64,000 nt of DNA from positions 8,777,913 to 8,841,912 of the forward strand of contig NZ_KK073874.1 of the NCBI RefSeq assembly GCF_000585375.1, given 5' to 3'. This document shows positions 26,196 to 34,533 of the stretch, one piece after another (positions within the stretch are counted from its first letter, which is position 1; each line of letters begins with the position of its first letter). The stretch comes from Cryptosporangium arvum DSM 44712 (lineage in GTDB: Bacteria > Actinomycetota > Actinomycetes > Mycobacteriales > Cryptosporangiaceae). Made by a program: the position numbers and the translations under genes. The notes below the pieces were generated by a model. It worked only from the letters and a program-made list of their open reading frames with translations, had not been told where the DNA came from and did no database searches.

Positions 26196-26627
26196 ATGTC
26201 CACCACTCCACTCGAGGTCCTGGTCGTCGACGACGACGCGGGCGACGTCCTGATGATCGAGGAGGCGCTGAGCGCCAACGACGTCCCCAGCAACCTGCAC
26301 GTGGTGTCCGACGGCGTCGAAGCCGTGGCGTTCCTCCGGAAAGAGCCGCCGCACGCCGACGCCCCGCGCCCCCAGCTGATCCTGCTCGACCTGAACATGC
26401 CCCGCATGGACGGGCGGGAGGTGCTCGCCGAGGTCAAGGGCGACGAGAACCTGCGTTCGATCCCGGTTGTGGTGCTCACGACGTCGGCGCTCGACGAAGA
26501 CGTGATCCGCAGCTACGAGCTGCGCGCCAACGCGTTCGTCACCAAGCCGGTGGATCTGGACCAGTTCACGTCGATCGTGCAGCAGATCGAGACGTTCTAC
26601 GGTCGGACGGTTCGTCTCCCGCGGTAA
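26196..26627 (+). CDS. Stand-alone response regulator (REC domain)
   Basis: 143-residue single-domain receiver of the Rcp1-like type that usually partners bacteriophytochrome or hybrid kinases. The acidic pocket is VVDDDAGDV, the phospho-acceptor Asp lies in LLDLNMPRMDG, Thr in LTTSALDED and Lys in FVTKPVDLDQF. There is no output domain, so it acts through protein contacts. No kinase gene is adjacent. ATG at 26196. Its 3' end overlaps the end of the convergent coiled-coil gene by 62 nt. Confidence 0.92.
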   Translation: MSTTPLEVLVVDDDAGDVLMIEEALSANDVPSNLHVVSDGVEAVAFLRKEPPHADAPRPQLILLDLNMPRMDGREVLAEVKGDENLRSIPVVVLTTSALDEDVIRSYELRANAFVTKPVDLDQFTSIVQQIETFYGRTVRLPR

Positions 26628-27519
26628 TCGCGTCCAGGCGGGCCGCGGTCTCGGCCCGATGCTGATCGGCTCGCTCGAGGGTGCGTTCGGAGCCGGCCAA
26701 GGTTCGCTCGGCGTCGGCCAAGCGTTGTTCGGCTTCGGCCAGCACCGCGGCGGCCTCTTCCCGCGCGTGGCGCGCGACGTCGCGGCGGCGCCGCGCTCCG
26801 TCGCGCTCCGCCCGTGCGACCGCCACCGCCTGCTCGGCCACCACGTGCGCCCCCACCGCCGCCCTCTCCCGCTCCCCCGGGTCGTCCGCACGAGCCTCTG
26901 CCCCCACCCCACCCCGGCCGCCGGACGCACGCCCAGTGGATGACGACCCGGTGGACGAAAACCCTGTGGATGACGACCCTGTGGATGAAGAACCGGCGGC
27001 CGAAGACCCTGTGGACGAAGCCTCCGGCAGCGGACCGAACCCGACGTACGACTCCCCCCGCACCAGCCGACCCGACAACACCCGGCGAGCCACCGCCGCG
27101 TCGGCCACCGCCGCGTTCAACGTCGCCTCGAGATCAGCGACCACGCCCGGCTCCAGCCCGACCACCTCCGCACGCGGTGGCACCGACTGCGCCGCCAACC
27201 GGGCCGCCACCCCCACCAACGCAGTCACCCGGCGCCGCTTTTCCGCCGATAAAACCCGTATCGTCGCCGCGTCACCCCGGCGCTGAGCGTCGGCCAACTC
27301 CCCTCCGAGGTCCACCAACGCCTGGACCTCGGCCCGATACCCACCCACCAGCAGGTTGACGCACCACGCCGCGACGGTCGGCCGGCGCAGCAGCTTCAGG
27401 CGCCCGGCGAGCGCCGCCCGCTTCTCCCCTTTGAGCTCCGCGATCCGGACATCGCGGGCGGTCGTGAACTGGGCCGGCGGCAGCGCGTAGAGCGCGATCG
27501 CCTCCTGCTCGTAGTCCAT
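26566..27519 (-). CDS. Hypothetical coiled-coil protein with STGSS repeats
   Basis: 317-residue protein without a family I can name. Residues 1-130 form a conserved-looking domain (ALPPAQFTTARDVRIAELKG, LLRRPTVAAWCVNLLV). Residues 165-205 are low complexity with repeated SSTGSSSTG. Residues 215-290 are an Arg/Ala/Glu-rich coiled coil (DVARHAREEAAAVLAEAEQR). The ATG at 27519 fits the composition change. There is no membrane segment. It is convergent with the response regulator and shares 62 nt of 3' coding sequence with it. The plan suggests a structural or scaffolding role, unproven. Confidence 0.72.
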   Translation of the reverse strand: MDYEQEAIALYALPPAQFTTARDVRIAELKGEKRAALAGRLKLLRRPTVAAWCVNLLVGGYRAEVQALVDLGGELADAQRRGDAATIRVLSAEKRRRVTALVGVAARLAAQSVPPRAEVVGLEPGVVADLEATLNAAVADAAVARRVLSGRLVRGESYVGFGPLPEASSTGSSAAGSSSTGSSSTGFSSTGSSSTGRASGGRGGVGAEARADDPGERERAAVGAHVVAEQAVAVARAERDGARRRRDVARHAREEAAAVLAEAEQRLADAERTLAGSERTLERADQHRAETAARLDAITAGDEPSDRRTSRSAARST

Positions 27520-27567
27520 GGACTCGCCTCCCGATCGAACGCACCGCGTTCATCGGAGCACAGGCGG

Positions 27568-28149
27568 TTAGTTATCCACAGGTCCTTCCACAGATTTGAC
27601 CCAGGACTCCAGCAGCGCGGCGAGCGCCTCCTCGGGGGCGAACTCGTCGTCCCCACCCCGGGCCAGCCGGTCGATGAGCAGCCCGTCGCCGAACGCGAGC
27701 AGCTGCCGGGCGTGGAGAACCGGCTGCGGCGAGCCGACCGCCGCCAGCCAGTCCGCGGACCATGTCCACAGCCGTTCGCTCCACTCCAGGAGCGGCACCC
27801 GCAGCGACTCGTGGTGCGCGGCCTCCAGGAAGATCGCGTGCCGCGCCAGCGTCAGCAGTCGTGCCGGCCCAGCCAGCTGACGCAGCATCGCGCCGAACCG
27901 GCCGGCCAACTCGTCGACCGACACCGGCCGCGGCTGCCCGGCCAAGGCTACGAACGCCGCGGTTTCGCGTTCGAACAAGTAGCCCAGGATCCCGGCGAGC
28001 AACGCCTCCCGGGTGCGGAAGTAGTTGGAGGTCGTCCCGGCCGGCAGGGCGCCCTCCGAGTCCACGGCGCGATGGGTCAACGCCCGGGTGCCCTGACCGC
28101 CGAGGACCCGCACGGCCGCATCCAGCACCTGTGCACGACGTCCGACCAC
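27568..28149 (-). CDS. TetR family transcriptional regulator
   Basis: 193-residue TetR protein. The DNA-binding part is VLDAAVRVLGGQGTRALTHR followed by GTTSNYFRTREALLAGILGY. The helical ligand domain has a Trp-rich stretch (RLWTWSADWL), which could line an aromatic ligand pocket. It is divergent from an FAD monooxygenase 40 bp away, with a palindrome ACTAC-4-GTAGT in the spacer. The pair looks like a repressor and its substrate-degrading enzyme. Confidence 0.88.
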   Translation of the reverse strand: MVGRRAQVLDAAVRVLGGQGTRALTHRAVDSEGALPAGTTSNYFRTREALLAGILGYLFERETAAFVALAGQPRPVSVDELAGRFGAMLRQLAGPARLLTLARHAIFLEAAHHESLRVPLLEWSERLWTWSADWLAAVGSPQPVLHARQLLAFGDGLLIDRLARGGDDEFAPEEALAALLESWVKSVEGPVDN

Positions 28150-28163
28150 ATCGAGACCCTAGC

Positions 28164-28177
28164 ACTACATCCGTAGT
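28164..28177. promoter_or_regulatory. TetR operator candidate
   Basis: Dyad ACTAC-ATCC-GTAGT in the 40-bp space between the TetR gene and the FAD monooxygenase gene. It must overlap at least one promoter because the space is so short. Confidence 0.55.
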
Positions 28178-28189
28178 AACCTGCCGACC

Positions 28190-29200
28190 ATGGGTACTGC
28201 AGCTGTAGTAGGCGCCGGGATCGGCGGGCTCGCCGCCGCGATCGCTCTCCGCCGGGAGGGCTGGGACGTCACCGTGTTCGAGCGCTGGCCACACGTGGTC
28301 GACCTGGGCACGGCGATCGGGCTGTGGCCGGACGCCCAGCGAGCACTCGACCGGCTGAACATCGGCGACCGGATCCGAGAGGTCGGTGTCCCCTACCGAA
28401 GCGGCACGGTTCGCAGCAAGTCCGGCCGGACGATCGCCGCCCTGCCGCTCCGCCGGATCGAAAAGAGCGGTGGCGCACCGGTGCTGATGGTCCCGCGCAC
28501 GACCCTGATCAGAACCCTGGCCGACGCCATCCCCGCCGACATCATCCACACCGGCATCGCCGTGACCGCCCCAGCCGCTCCGCGCCCGGGAGACGGCCCG
28601 GCCGCTCCGCGCCCGGAACACGACCCCGACGCCCTGCGCCGGGACTACGACCTGGTCGTCGGCGCCGACGGATATCGCAGCGCGGTGCGAGCCGCCTACT
28701 TCCCCGGCGTCCACACCCGCTACCTCGGCCTGATCACCGCCCGCGCGGTCGTCGACGGCGAGTTCGGACCGGCCGGAGAGATCTGGGCCCGCGGTGCGCT
28801 TGTCGGGGTCACGCCGGTCGAGCGCGGCCGGACGAACCTCTACGTCGCCCTCCGCGCCCCCGAAGGCACCCGGCCGACGATCGCCGACCTGCGCGAACGC
28901 TTCGCCGGCTACCCGGACCCGATCCCCGCCGTGCTCACCGCGGCGACCGACGACGACCTGCTGTGCCACGACCTCCAGGACCTCGCGCCCAGGCCGCGCA
29001 CCTACGTCCACGGGAACGTCGCGCTGATCGGGGACGCCGCCCACGCGATGGCACCGTCACTGGGCCAGGGAGCATGCCAGGCGTTGATCGACGCCGACTG
29101 CCTGGCCGCACACGGCCCGGAGCGCTACGACCGGATGCGCCGGGCGTCCACCCAGCGGCTGGCCCGGGCGTCCTACCTGCTCAGCCGGGTGCAGACCTAG
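28190..29200 (+). CDS. FAD-dependent monooxygenase (PHBH-like)
   Basis: 336-residue class A flavoprotein hydroxylase. The FAD-binding fingerprint GAGIGGLAAAIALRREGW opens the protein, the DG motif is in VVGADGYRSAVR and the second FAD motif GDAAHAMAPSLGQG follows near residue 285. Between residues 125 and 145 lies a short duplicated Pro-rich insert (APRPGDGPAAPRPEHD) not typical of the family. The substrate is probably aromatic, but that is from the family only. ATG at 28190; it overlaps the convergent next gene by 4 nt. Confidence 0.9.
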   Translation: MGTAAVVGAGIGGLAAAIALRREGWDVTVFERWPHVVDLGTAIGLWPDAQRALDRLNIGDRIREVGVPYRSGTVRSKSGRTIAALPLRRIEKSGGAPVLMVPRTTLIRTLADAIPADIIHTGIAVTAPAAPRPGDGPAAPRPEHDPDALRRDYDLVVGADGYRSAVRAAYFPGVHTRYLGLITARAVVDGEFGPAGEIWARGALVGVTPVERGRTNLYVALRAPEGTRPTIADLRERFAGYPDPIPAVLTAATDDDLLCHDLQDLAPRPRTYVHGNVALIGDAAHAMAPSLGQGACQALIDADCLAAHGPERYDRMRRASTQRLARASYLLSRVQT

Positions 29201-30435
29201 GACGCGTGGGTGTGGTGCGTCCAGTTCTCCCCGTCGTACCAGCGCAGCCCCGGCTGCCCGTACGGATCGGGGTACCAGCCGGCCTCGTACTCCGACGACG
29301 CGGCCGACGAGGAGCCCGCGGCCGGGGCGGAGCCGCCCACGGCGTCGGGCTTCGTGTCCTCGATGAGCGCGTCCACCTCGGTGTGGGTCAGGTCGAGCAG
29401 CTTGCCGACCGCAACCAGGTCGTCGCGCTCCTCGTCGGTGACCTGCTTGTCGGCCCACGCGGTCGCGGCGAGCGTGCGTACGTACTGGCGGTGGGCGTCG
29501 TTCTGCTCGGCCTCGAAGATCGCCAGCGCACCGGCCAGGTCCTTGAGGTGGATCGCCTCGGTGAACGAGAGCACCCGATCGGACACCGCGTTGTCCAACG
29601 CGCCCAGGTACGCGCTGACCGGCCCGGACTCCTCCGGCGACCGCGGCGCCTCCTCCACCACCTCGGCGACGAACTCGCTGTCGACCTCGGGGTTGGGAGC
29701 CTTCACGTCGGCGTCGGACGCGCCCGACAGGCCCGCGTACGCCGCCGCCATCCGCGCCATCTCGGGGCTGACGATCGCGGTCTGCTCCGGGTCGGGAGCC
29801 TCCCACTCCTCCTCGGCGCGCGGCGCCATCTGGAAGTCCTGCATCGGGATGCGCGGCCAGGACATCCGGCGCGCCCGCTCGATGTACTGCACCCAGGGCG
29901 AGGGCAGCGTCGGACGCTGAGCGAGGAACGTCCCGAACAGGCCGCCCGCGGCGCGCGCGTTCGTCAACGCCGAGCGCGGTCCCTCGAGCGGGACGCCGGC
30001 GGCCGCGCAGCACTGCTCGAGCGTGCGACCCGGCAGCGAGGGCAGGTAACGGGGCGCGTTCGTCATCGTGCAGATCGCCGGTACGTGCGGCATCTCGATC
30101 CCGGCGCGCCGGAACTCCTCGTCGAGGAAGGCCGAGGTGAACAGCAGGTTGTGCCCGACGAGCACTTTGCCTTTCAGCCACTCGACCAGCCAGCCGGCGA
30201 GCTCGTCGAAGCGAGGAGCGTCGAGGACGTCCTCGTTGCGGATGCCGTGGCCGTCCGCCGGGCCGATGTCCACACCCGGGTTGACGAGCGTGGCGGCTTC
30301 ACCCATCGAGTTGCCGCGCTCGTCGAGCACCACGACGGCCAGCTCGACGACACGGTGTTCCTTGGGGCTCAACCCGGTGGTCTCGGCGTCGATGACGACC
30401 CACGTCGGGGCCCCGGCTTCAGTCGTCACGTCCAT
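29197..30435 (-). CDS. DEDDh exonuclease-like protein with TerB-like and DUF2510 domains, active site degenerate
   Basis: 412-residue protein. Residues 10-170 have the DnaQ/RNase T fold with motif I intact (IDAETTG, Asp16 and Glu18). Motif II reads HNLLFT where the family has HNxxFD, and motif III reads RSALTN where it has HxALxD, so three of five catalytic residues are replaced (T100, R154, N159). Residues about 260-345 resemble a TerB helical domain (AATAWADKQVTDEERDDL). The C-terminus is a DUF2510 module (AGWYPDPYGQPGLRWYDG). ATG at 30435 starts just before the fold. It follows the PHP-UvrD gene by 55 bp on the same strand, so cotranscription is likely. A binding rather than cutting role is inferred. 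Confidence 0.82.
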   Translation of the reverse strand: MDVTTEAGAPTWVVIDAETTGLSPKEHRVVELAVVVLDERGNSMGEAATLVNPGVDIGPADGHGIRNEDVLDAPRFDELAGWLVEWLKGKVLVGHNLLFTSAFLDEEFRRAGIEMPHVPAICTMTNAPRYLPSLPGRTLEQCCAAAGVPLEGPRSALTNARAAGGLFGTFLAQRPTLPSPWVQYIERARRMSWPRIPMQDFQMAPRAEEEWEAPDPEQTAIVSPEMARMAAAYAGLSGASDADVKAPNPEVDSEFVAEVVEEAPRSPEESGPVSAYLGALDNAVSDRVLSFTEAIHLKDLAGALAIFEAEQNDAHRQYVRTLAATAWADKQVTDEERDDLVAVGKLLDLTHTEVDALIEDTKPDAVGGSAPAAGSSSAASSEYEAGWYPDPYGQPGLRWYDGENWTHHTHAS

Positions 30436-30490
30436 CGCGTCGAGCTTAGGCCACCCACCCCCGACCCCCGCCAGCACTGCGCCCGAAACG

Positions 30491-33400
30491 TTAGATCAGG
30501 CGCATCTGGCGGGCGGCCGGGCGGCGGGACTCTTCGGACGTGCCGGTGCGGTCCAGGAGGCCCTCGTCCACCGGGGCGAGGAACGGGGTGAGCGTCGCCG
30601 GCGCCGACTTGCCGCGCCGCGTCACCGTCCGCGGCGCCGACAGGAACAACCGTCGCTGCGCCCGCGTCACCCCGACGAAGAACAGCCGCCGCTCCTCGGC
30701 CAGGCGCTCGTCGACCGAGGCCTCACCCGGGAACACGAGCGGCACCACACCGTCCACGCACCCCACGATGAACACCACCGGGAACTCCAGCCCCTTGGCC
30801 GCGTGCAGCGTCAGCAACGACACCGCGTCCGCCCGCGGGTCCAGCGCGTCCACCTCGGCCCCGGTGGCGACGTACGCAAGGAACCCGTCGAGGTCGTCCT
30901 CGAACGACGAGGCCACCGGGCGGAGCAACTCCACCGCCGCCCACACGTCCGACGCCCGGAGCGAGGAATCGTCGGAGAACAGGTCCGGCTCCGCGGCCCG
31001 CGAGGCCAGCGCGGACCCCGCCGCCTGCAGCCGGGCAGGCACCGGGCCGGGCAGCAGCGCCATCTCGCGCAACATCGACGGCACCGCCGGCCGGTCCGCG
31101 AGCCGGTCGACACCGCGCTTCTGGAACGGCAGCCCCGCCGACGTGAACGCCGACTGCAACGCCCGCGACTGCGCCGCCGACCGGTAGAGCACGGCGACGT
31201 CGCCGAAGTCGTAGTGCTCCTCGACCTCGTCACCGTCCACCCGGCCCGAGTCCAGCGAGTGGAACGACGAGCCGCCCACCAGCGAGTCGACGGTCGCCGC
31301 GACCCAGCCGGCCTCGGACACCTCGGTCGGGACCGCATGCACCGCGATCCGCGCCGCGCCCAGGTCGCGTCGCTCCGCCGACAGACCTCGCCCCGGCACC
31401 AGCGTGCCCGGCCGCACGACCTGCACCGCGGTCGCCACGATCGGCGGCGCCGACCGGTAGTTCCGGGTCAGCGTCACGGTCGTCGCCGCCGGGAAGTCGT
31501 CGGCGAACCGCAGGAAGAAGCCGACCTCGGCGCCCCGGAACGAGTAGATCGACTGGTCCGGGTCACCGATCGCGAACAGGTTCCCGTCGGACGGCACCAA
31601 CTCGCGCAGCAACGCGTACTGGGACGCGTCCACGTCCTGGTACTCGTCCACGAGCACGTGCGACCACCGCGACCGGTACCCGGCGGCGAACGGCACGGCC
31701 AGCGGCACGAGCTCGTCCAGCTCCAGCAGACCCCGTGCACGCAGCCGTTTGCGATAGCCCTCGCTGAGCGCGTCCGGCACCGCCGAACCCGGCGCCAGGT
31801 CCAGCTCGGCCAGCACCGCGGAAACGTCGGCCTCGTCCGCCACCGACGGCGGCGCGTCGAAGCCCAGCTCGGCGAAGTGCTCGCGACAGATCGTCAGCGC
31901 CAACGCGTGGAACGTCGCGACGAACGGGGAACCCGACCCGGACGGCAGCAACGAATCGAGCCGCGACGCCAGCTCACCCGCCGCTCGCCGGGTGAACGTG
32001 ATCGCGAGGCACGACTCCGCCGCCACCCCCCGCTCCGCCACCAGGTACGCCACCCGGTGCGTGAGCGTCCGCGTCTTGCCGGTGCCCGGCCCCGCCACCA
32101 CGATCAGCGGCCCGTCCGACGCACCCGCGGCCGCACGCTGCTCCGGGTCGAGCCCTTCGAGCACACCCCAGTCCGGCACTTCGAACGGCAAAATGTCTAC
32201 GCCGGCATGGTCACCCGCCGCCGGCTCGTCCGCGCGGTCACCCGGTGCCCCGCCGTACGAGGCTCCTCCGTGCGTGGCGAGCCCCGTCACATCCTGCTCG
32301 CCCCGCGCGGTGGCGCGCGCTCCCCCGGCCGCAGCTCCCCCGGCTGCGGCTCCCCCGGCTGCGGCTCCGCCGCGTGGTGCCGGGATCGCCGCGGTCTCGA
32401 CCAACGCCGCCGGATCCGCGGTCCGGCCCACCGCGGAGCTGCCCTTACCCCGGGCGGTGGCGCGCCCGCGCGCGGTGGCCGCGGCGGGGATCGGCCCGGT
32501 GCCGTTCAGTGCCGCGGCCGCGCCGGCCGGTGCGGACCCGCTCACGGCGGGCACGGCCGTTCCGGGGGCTTCGGTGTTCGCCGCCCGCTGCACCTGGGCC
32601 GCGGTGGTTCGCCGCGTGGCGTGGTCATCCTGGGAAGGCAGATCGAAGAGCGCGGACGTGCCGGCAGACGCCTTCAGTTCGGACGGCTCGAAGAGCCGGA
32701 TCACGCCGTACTCGCCGTCGTAACCGGACCGGCGGATCACCTCGCCGCGGCGCAGGCGGGCGATCGCCTCACCGAGCCGCTCGCCGCCGACCGCGGCGAC
32801 CTGGTCGACCGGCACCTCGGTGAGGATGCCGAGCTCGGCGCCGAGCGCCGCGACCAGACCGTCGATCTCGCGGGTCACGGTCTTGCTGCGCGGACCGACC
32901 GAGTTGATCTCCCCGACGATCTCGGGCAGCGGGACGAGGTTGCGGAAGTTGGCCTTGCCGGGCGGGCGGTCACCGTCGGCGCGATCGGCCAGGGCTTCGA
33001 CCCGCGACAACACCCCGACCGTGACCGGTTTGCCGCAGACCTCGCACTTCCCGCCGGCGGCGATCGTCTCGGCCGGCTGCCAGCTCAGGTTGCAGGCCCG
33101 GTGTCCGTCCGCGTGGTACTTGCCCTCTTCCGGGAAGAACTCGATCGACCCGGCGTAGCCGTCACCCGTGCGGAGCGCCTCTTTCACCGCGAAGTAGTCC
33201 AGCTCGCAGTCGTAGCTGTGCGCCTCCCGGGCCAGCGCCGGTGGCGAGTGCGCGTCGGAGTTGCTGACCAGCGTGTAGCGGTCCAGTGAGGACACCCGCC
33301 AGTTCATCGCCGGGTCGGAGCTCAAGCCGGTCTCCACCGCGAAGACGTGGTCGGCCAGGTCGGCGTAGCAGTCGGCGATCGCGTCGAAGCCCGACTTGGA

Positions 33401-33934
33401 ACCCAGCGCCGCGAACCAGGGCGTCCAGATGTGCGCGGGGACCAGGTACCCGTCCGGGCTGGCCTCGAGCGTGATCTCGAGCAGGTCACGCGAGTCCAGG
33501 CCGAGGATCGGACGGCCGTCGGAGGCGATGTTGCCGATCTTCGCGAGCTTGGCGTTGAAGCGGGCGACCGCGTCCAGGTCCGGCAGGTAGACGAGGTGGT
33601 GCACCTTGCGCGTCTTGTCGTCGCGCTTGTAGATCGTCGAGATCTCGACGCTGAGCATGAACCGGACCGTGCTCGCCGCGACGATCCCCGGAAGCGTGCG
33701 GTCGACGGACCGGGCCAGGTCGTCGTTCAGCCGGTACAGGCCCGGCTCGGCCTCGACGAGCGTCTCGTGCAGGTGCGCGTTCCACGCCGGGTGGGTGAAG
33801 TCGCCGGTGCCGACGAGGGTCAGGCCCTTGCGCTTGGCGAACCAGGTCAGGTGCTCGAGATCGCAGTCACGACTGCAGGCGCGGCTGTACTTCGAGTGGA
33901 TGTGCAGATCCGCGTGGAACTGGGGGCGCGGCAT
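30491..33934 (-). CDS. PHP-domain / UvrD-Rep superfamily I helicase fusion
   Basis: 1147-residue protein combining two enzymes. Residues 1-430 are a TIGR00375-type PHP phosphoesterase domain with metal-ligand motifs HADLHIHSKYS, GTGDFTHP, VEIS, VPAHIWTPW and SNSDAH. A zinc-knuckle-like CEVCGKP lies near 300. Residues about 440-590 are an Ala/Gly-rich linker with AAGG repeats. Residues 595-1147 are the UvrD helicase: Walker A VVAGPGTGKT (about 610), DEYQD (about 763), GDPDQSIYSFRGA, RNYRS, LHAAKGLEF and VGVTRAQRRLF. All SF1A motifs are present. It should be a DNA helicase with an attached metal-dependent phosphoesterase, acting in repair. Confidence 0.9.
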   Translation of the reverse strand: MPRPQFHADLHIHSKYSRACSRDCDLEHLTWFAKRKGLTLVGTGDFTHPAWNAHLHETLVEAEPGLYRLNDDLARSVDRTLPGIVAASTVRFMLSVEISTIYKRDDKTRKVHHLVYLPDLDAVARFNAKLAKIGNIASDGRPILGLDSRDLLEITLEASPDGYLVPAHIWTPWFAALGSKSGFDAIADCYADLADHVFAVETGLSSDPAMNWRVSSLDRYTLVSNSDAHSPPALAREAHSYDCELDYFAVKEALRTGDGYAGSIEFFPEEGKYHADGHRACNLSWQPAETIAAGGKCEVCGKPVTVGVLSRVEALADRADGDRPPGKANFRNLVPLPEIVGEINSVGPRSKTVTREIDGLVAALGAELGILTEVPVDQVAAVGGERLGEAIARLRRGEVIRRSGYDGEYGVIRLFEPSELKASAGTSALFDLPSQDDHATRRTTAAQVQRAANTEAPGTAVPAVSGSAPAGAAAALNGTGPIPAAATARGRATARGKGSSAVGRTADPAALVETAAIPAPRGGAAAGGAAAGGAAAGGARATARGEQDVTGLATHGGASYGGAPGDRADEPAAGDHAGVDILPFEVPDWGVLEGLDPEQRAAAGASDGPLIVVAGPGTGKTRTLTHRVAYLVAERGVAAESCLAITFTRRAAGELASRLDSLLPSGSGSPFVATFHALALTICREHFAELGFDAPPSVADEADVSAVLAELDLAPGSAVPDALSEGYRKRLRARGLLELDELVPLAVPFAAGYRSRWSHVLVDEYQDVDASQYALLRELVPSDGNLFAIGDPDQSIYSFRGAEVGFFLRFADDFPAATTVTLTRNYRSAPPIVATAVQVVRPGTLVPGRGLSAERRDLGAARIAVHAVPTEVSEAGWVAATVDSLVGGSSFHSLDSGRVDGDEVEEHYDFGDVAVLYRSAAQSRALQSAFTSAGLPFQKRGVDRLADRPAVPSMLREMALLPGPVPARLQAAGSALASRAAEPDLFSDDSSLRASDVWAAVELLRPVASSFEDDLDGFLAYVATGAEVDALDPRADAVSLLTLHAAKGLEFPVVFIVGCVDGVVPLVFPGEASVDERLAEERRLFFVGVTRAQRRLFLSAPRTVTRRGKSAPATLTPFLAPVDEGLLDRTGTSEESRRPAARQMRLI

Positions 33935-33998
33935 CCCGCGATCCTCCCACGAGCCACAGTGGCCTCATTGCCCCGCCACGCCGCGATGGGCGGGCCCG

Positions 33999-34025
33999 CC
34001 GAGAACCGCCAGGGGCGGCTCTCGG
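33999..34025 (-). terminator. Hairpin ending the Hsp70-FtsK unit
   Basis: Stem CCGAGA-a-CCGCC / GGCGG-c-TCTCGG with a 3-nt loop and one internal mismatch, 7 bp after the stop of the 166-aa gene on the minus strand. It separates the five-gene unit from the PHP-UvrD gene. There is no T tract. Confidence 0.6.
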
Positions 34026-34032
34026 GGTCCGC

Positions 34033-34533
34033 TCAGAAGATCACGCGAAGCAGCAGCGCGCCCAGGATGATCAGGGCGATGAGGCCGCCGATGCGGAGGA
34101 GTTCTCGGCGCAGGGCGGCTTTGCGGGCGGCCTCCGCGGCCCGTTCCATCGCGCGCGCCCGGCCCGCGCGCCGGGCCTCGTGCAGCCCCGACACCTCGGC
34201 CGACAGCTTCTTGTCGAGGTCGGCCAACCCCTCCAGCAGCGGCTCGGGAGCGTCGTAGGAGATCGTCGGTGCGGCGGACGGGTCGGGCACCAGGATGTGG
34301 GCCGCGACCAGCCGCGCCTCCGAGTTGGCAAGCGTCCGCTTCGCGTAGACCTGCCACTCCTCGCACCGGGCGAGCGCCAACTCCTGCGCGGACTTCGCTC
34401 GCATGATCGCCGCCTCCTCGTCGGCCTTCGCCGTGCGGCGGCGTTCGTCGACCAGGTTCGGCAGGCTGGCCAGGTGTTTCACGGACTCGAGGTAGTCGAT
34501 CCACTCCCCGTCCGGCGACGGCTGCGTCATCAT
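34033..34533 (-). CDS. Coiled-coil, C-terminally membrane-anchored protein
   Basis: 166-residue protein I do not recognise. Residues 20-65 and 95-145 are charged helices likely to form coiled coils (ALRRELL at the end). The last 18 residues are one hydrophobic helix (IGGLIALIILGALLLRVIF) after an Arg-rich stretch, giving a tail anchor with the body in the cytoplasm. Its start overlaps the FtsK-like gene stop (ATGA) behind GGAGGTGG, so the two are translationally coupled. This suggests it recruits the soluble ATPase to the membrane. A hairpin follows its stop. Confidence 0.8.
   Translation of the reverse strand: MMTQPSPDGEWIDYLESVKHLASLPNLVDERRRTAKADEEAAIMRAKSAQELALARCEEWQVYAKRTLANSEARLVAAHILVPDPSAAPTISYDAPEPLLEGLADLDKKLSAEVSGLHEARRAGRARAMERAAEAARKAALRRELLRIGGLIALIILGALLLRVIF

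Noticed and set aside
30068..33289. Very long plus-strand open frame of over 1000 codons
   Set aside because: It is antisense to the PHP-UvrD helicase, Arg/His/Val-rich without any motif, and arises from GC-rich third positions.
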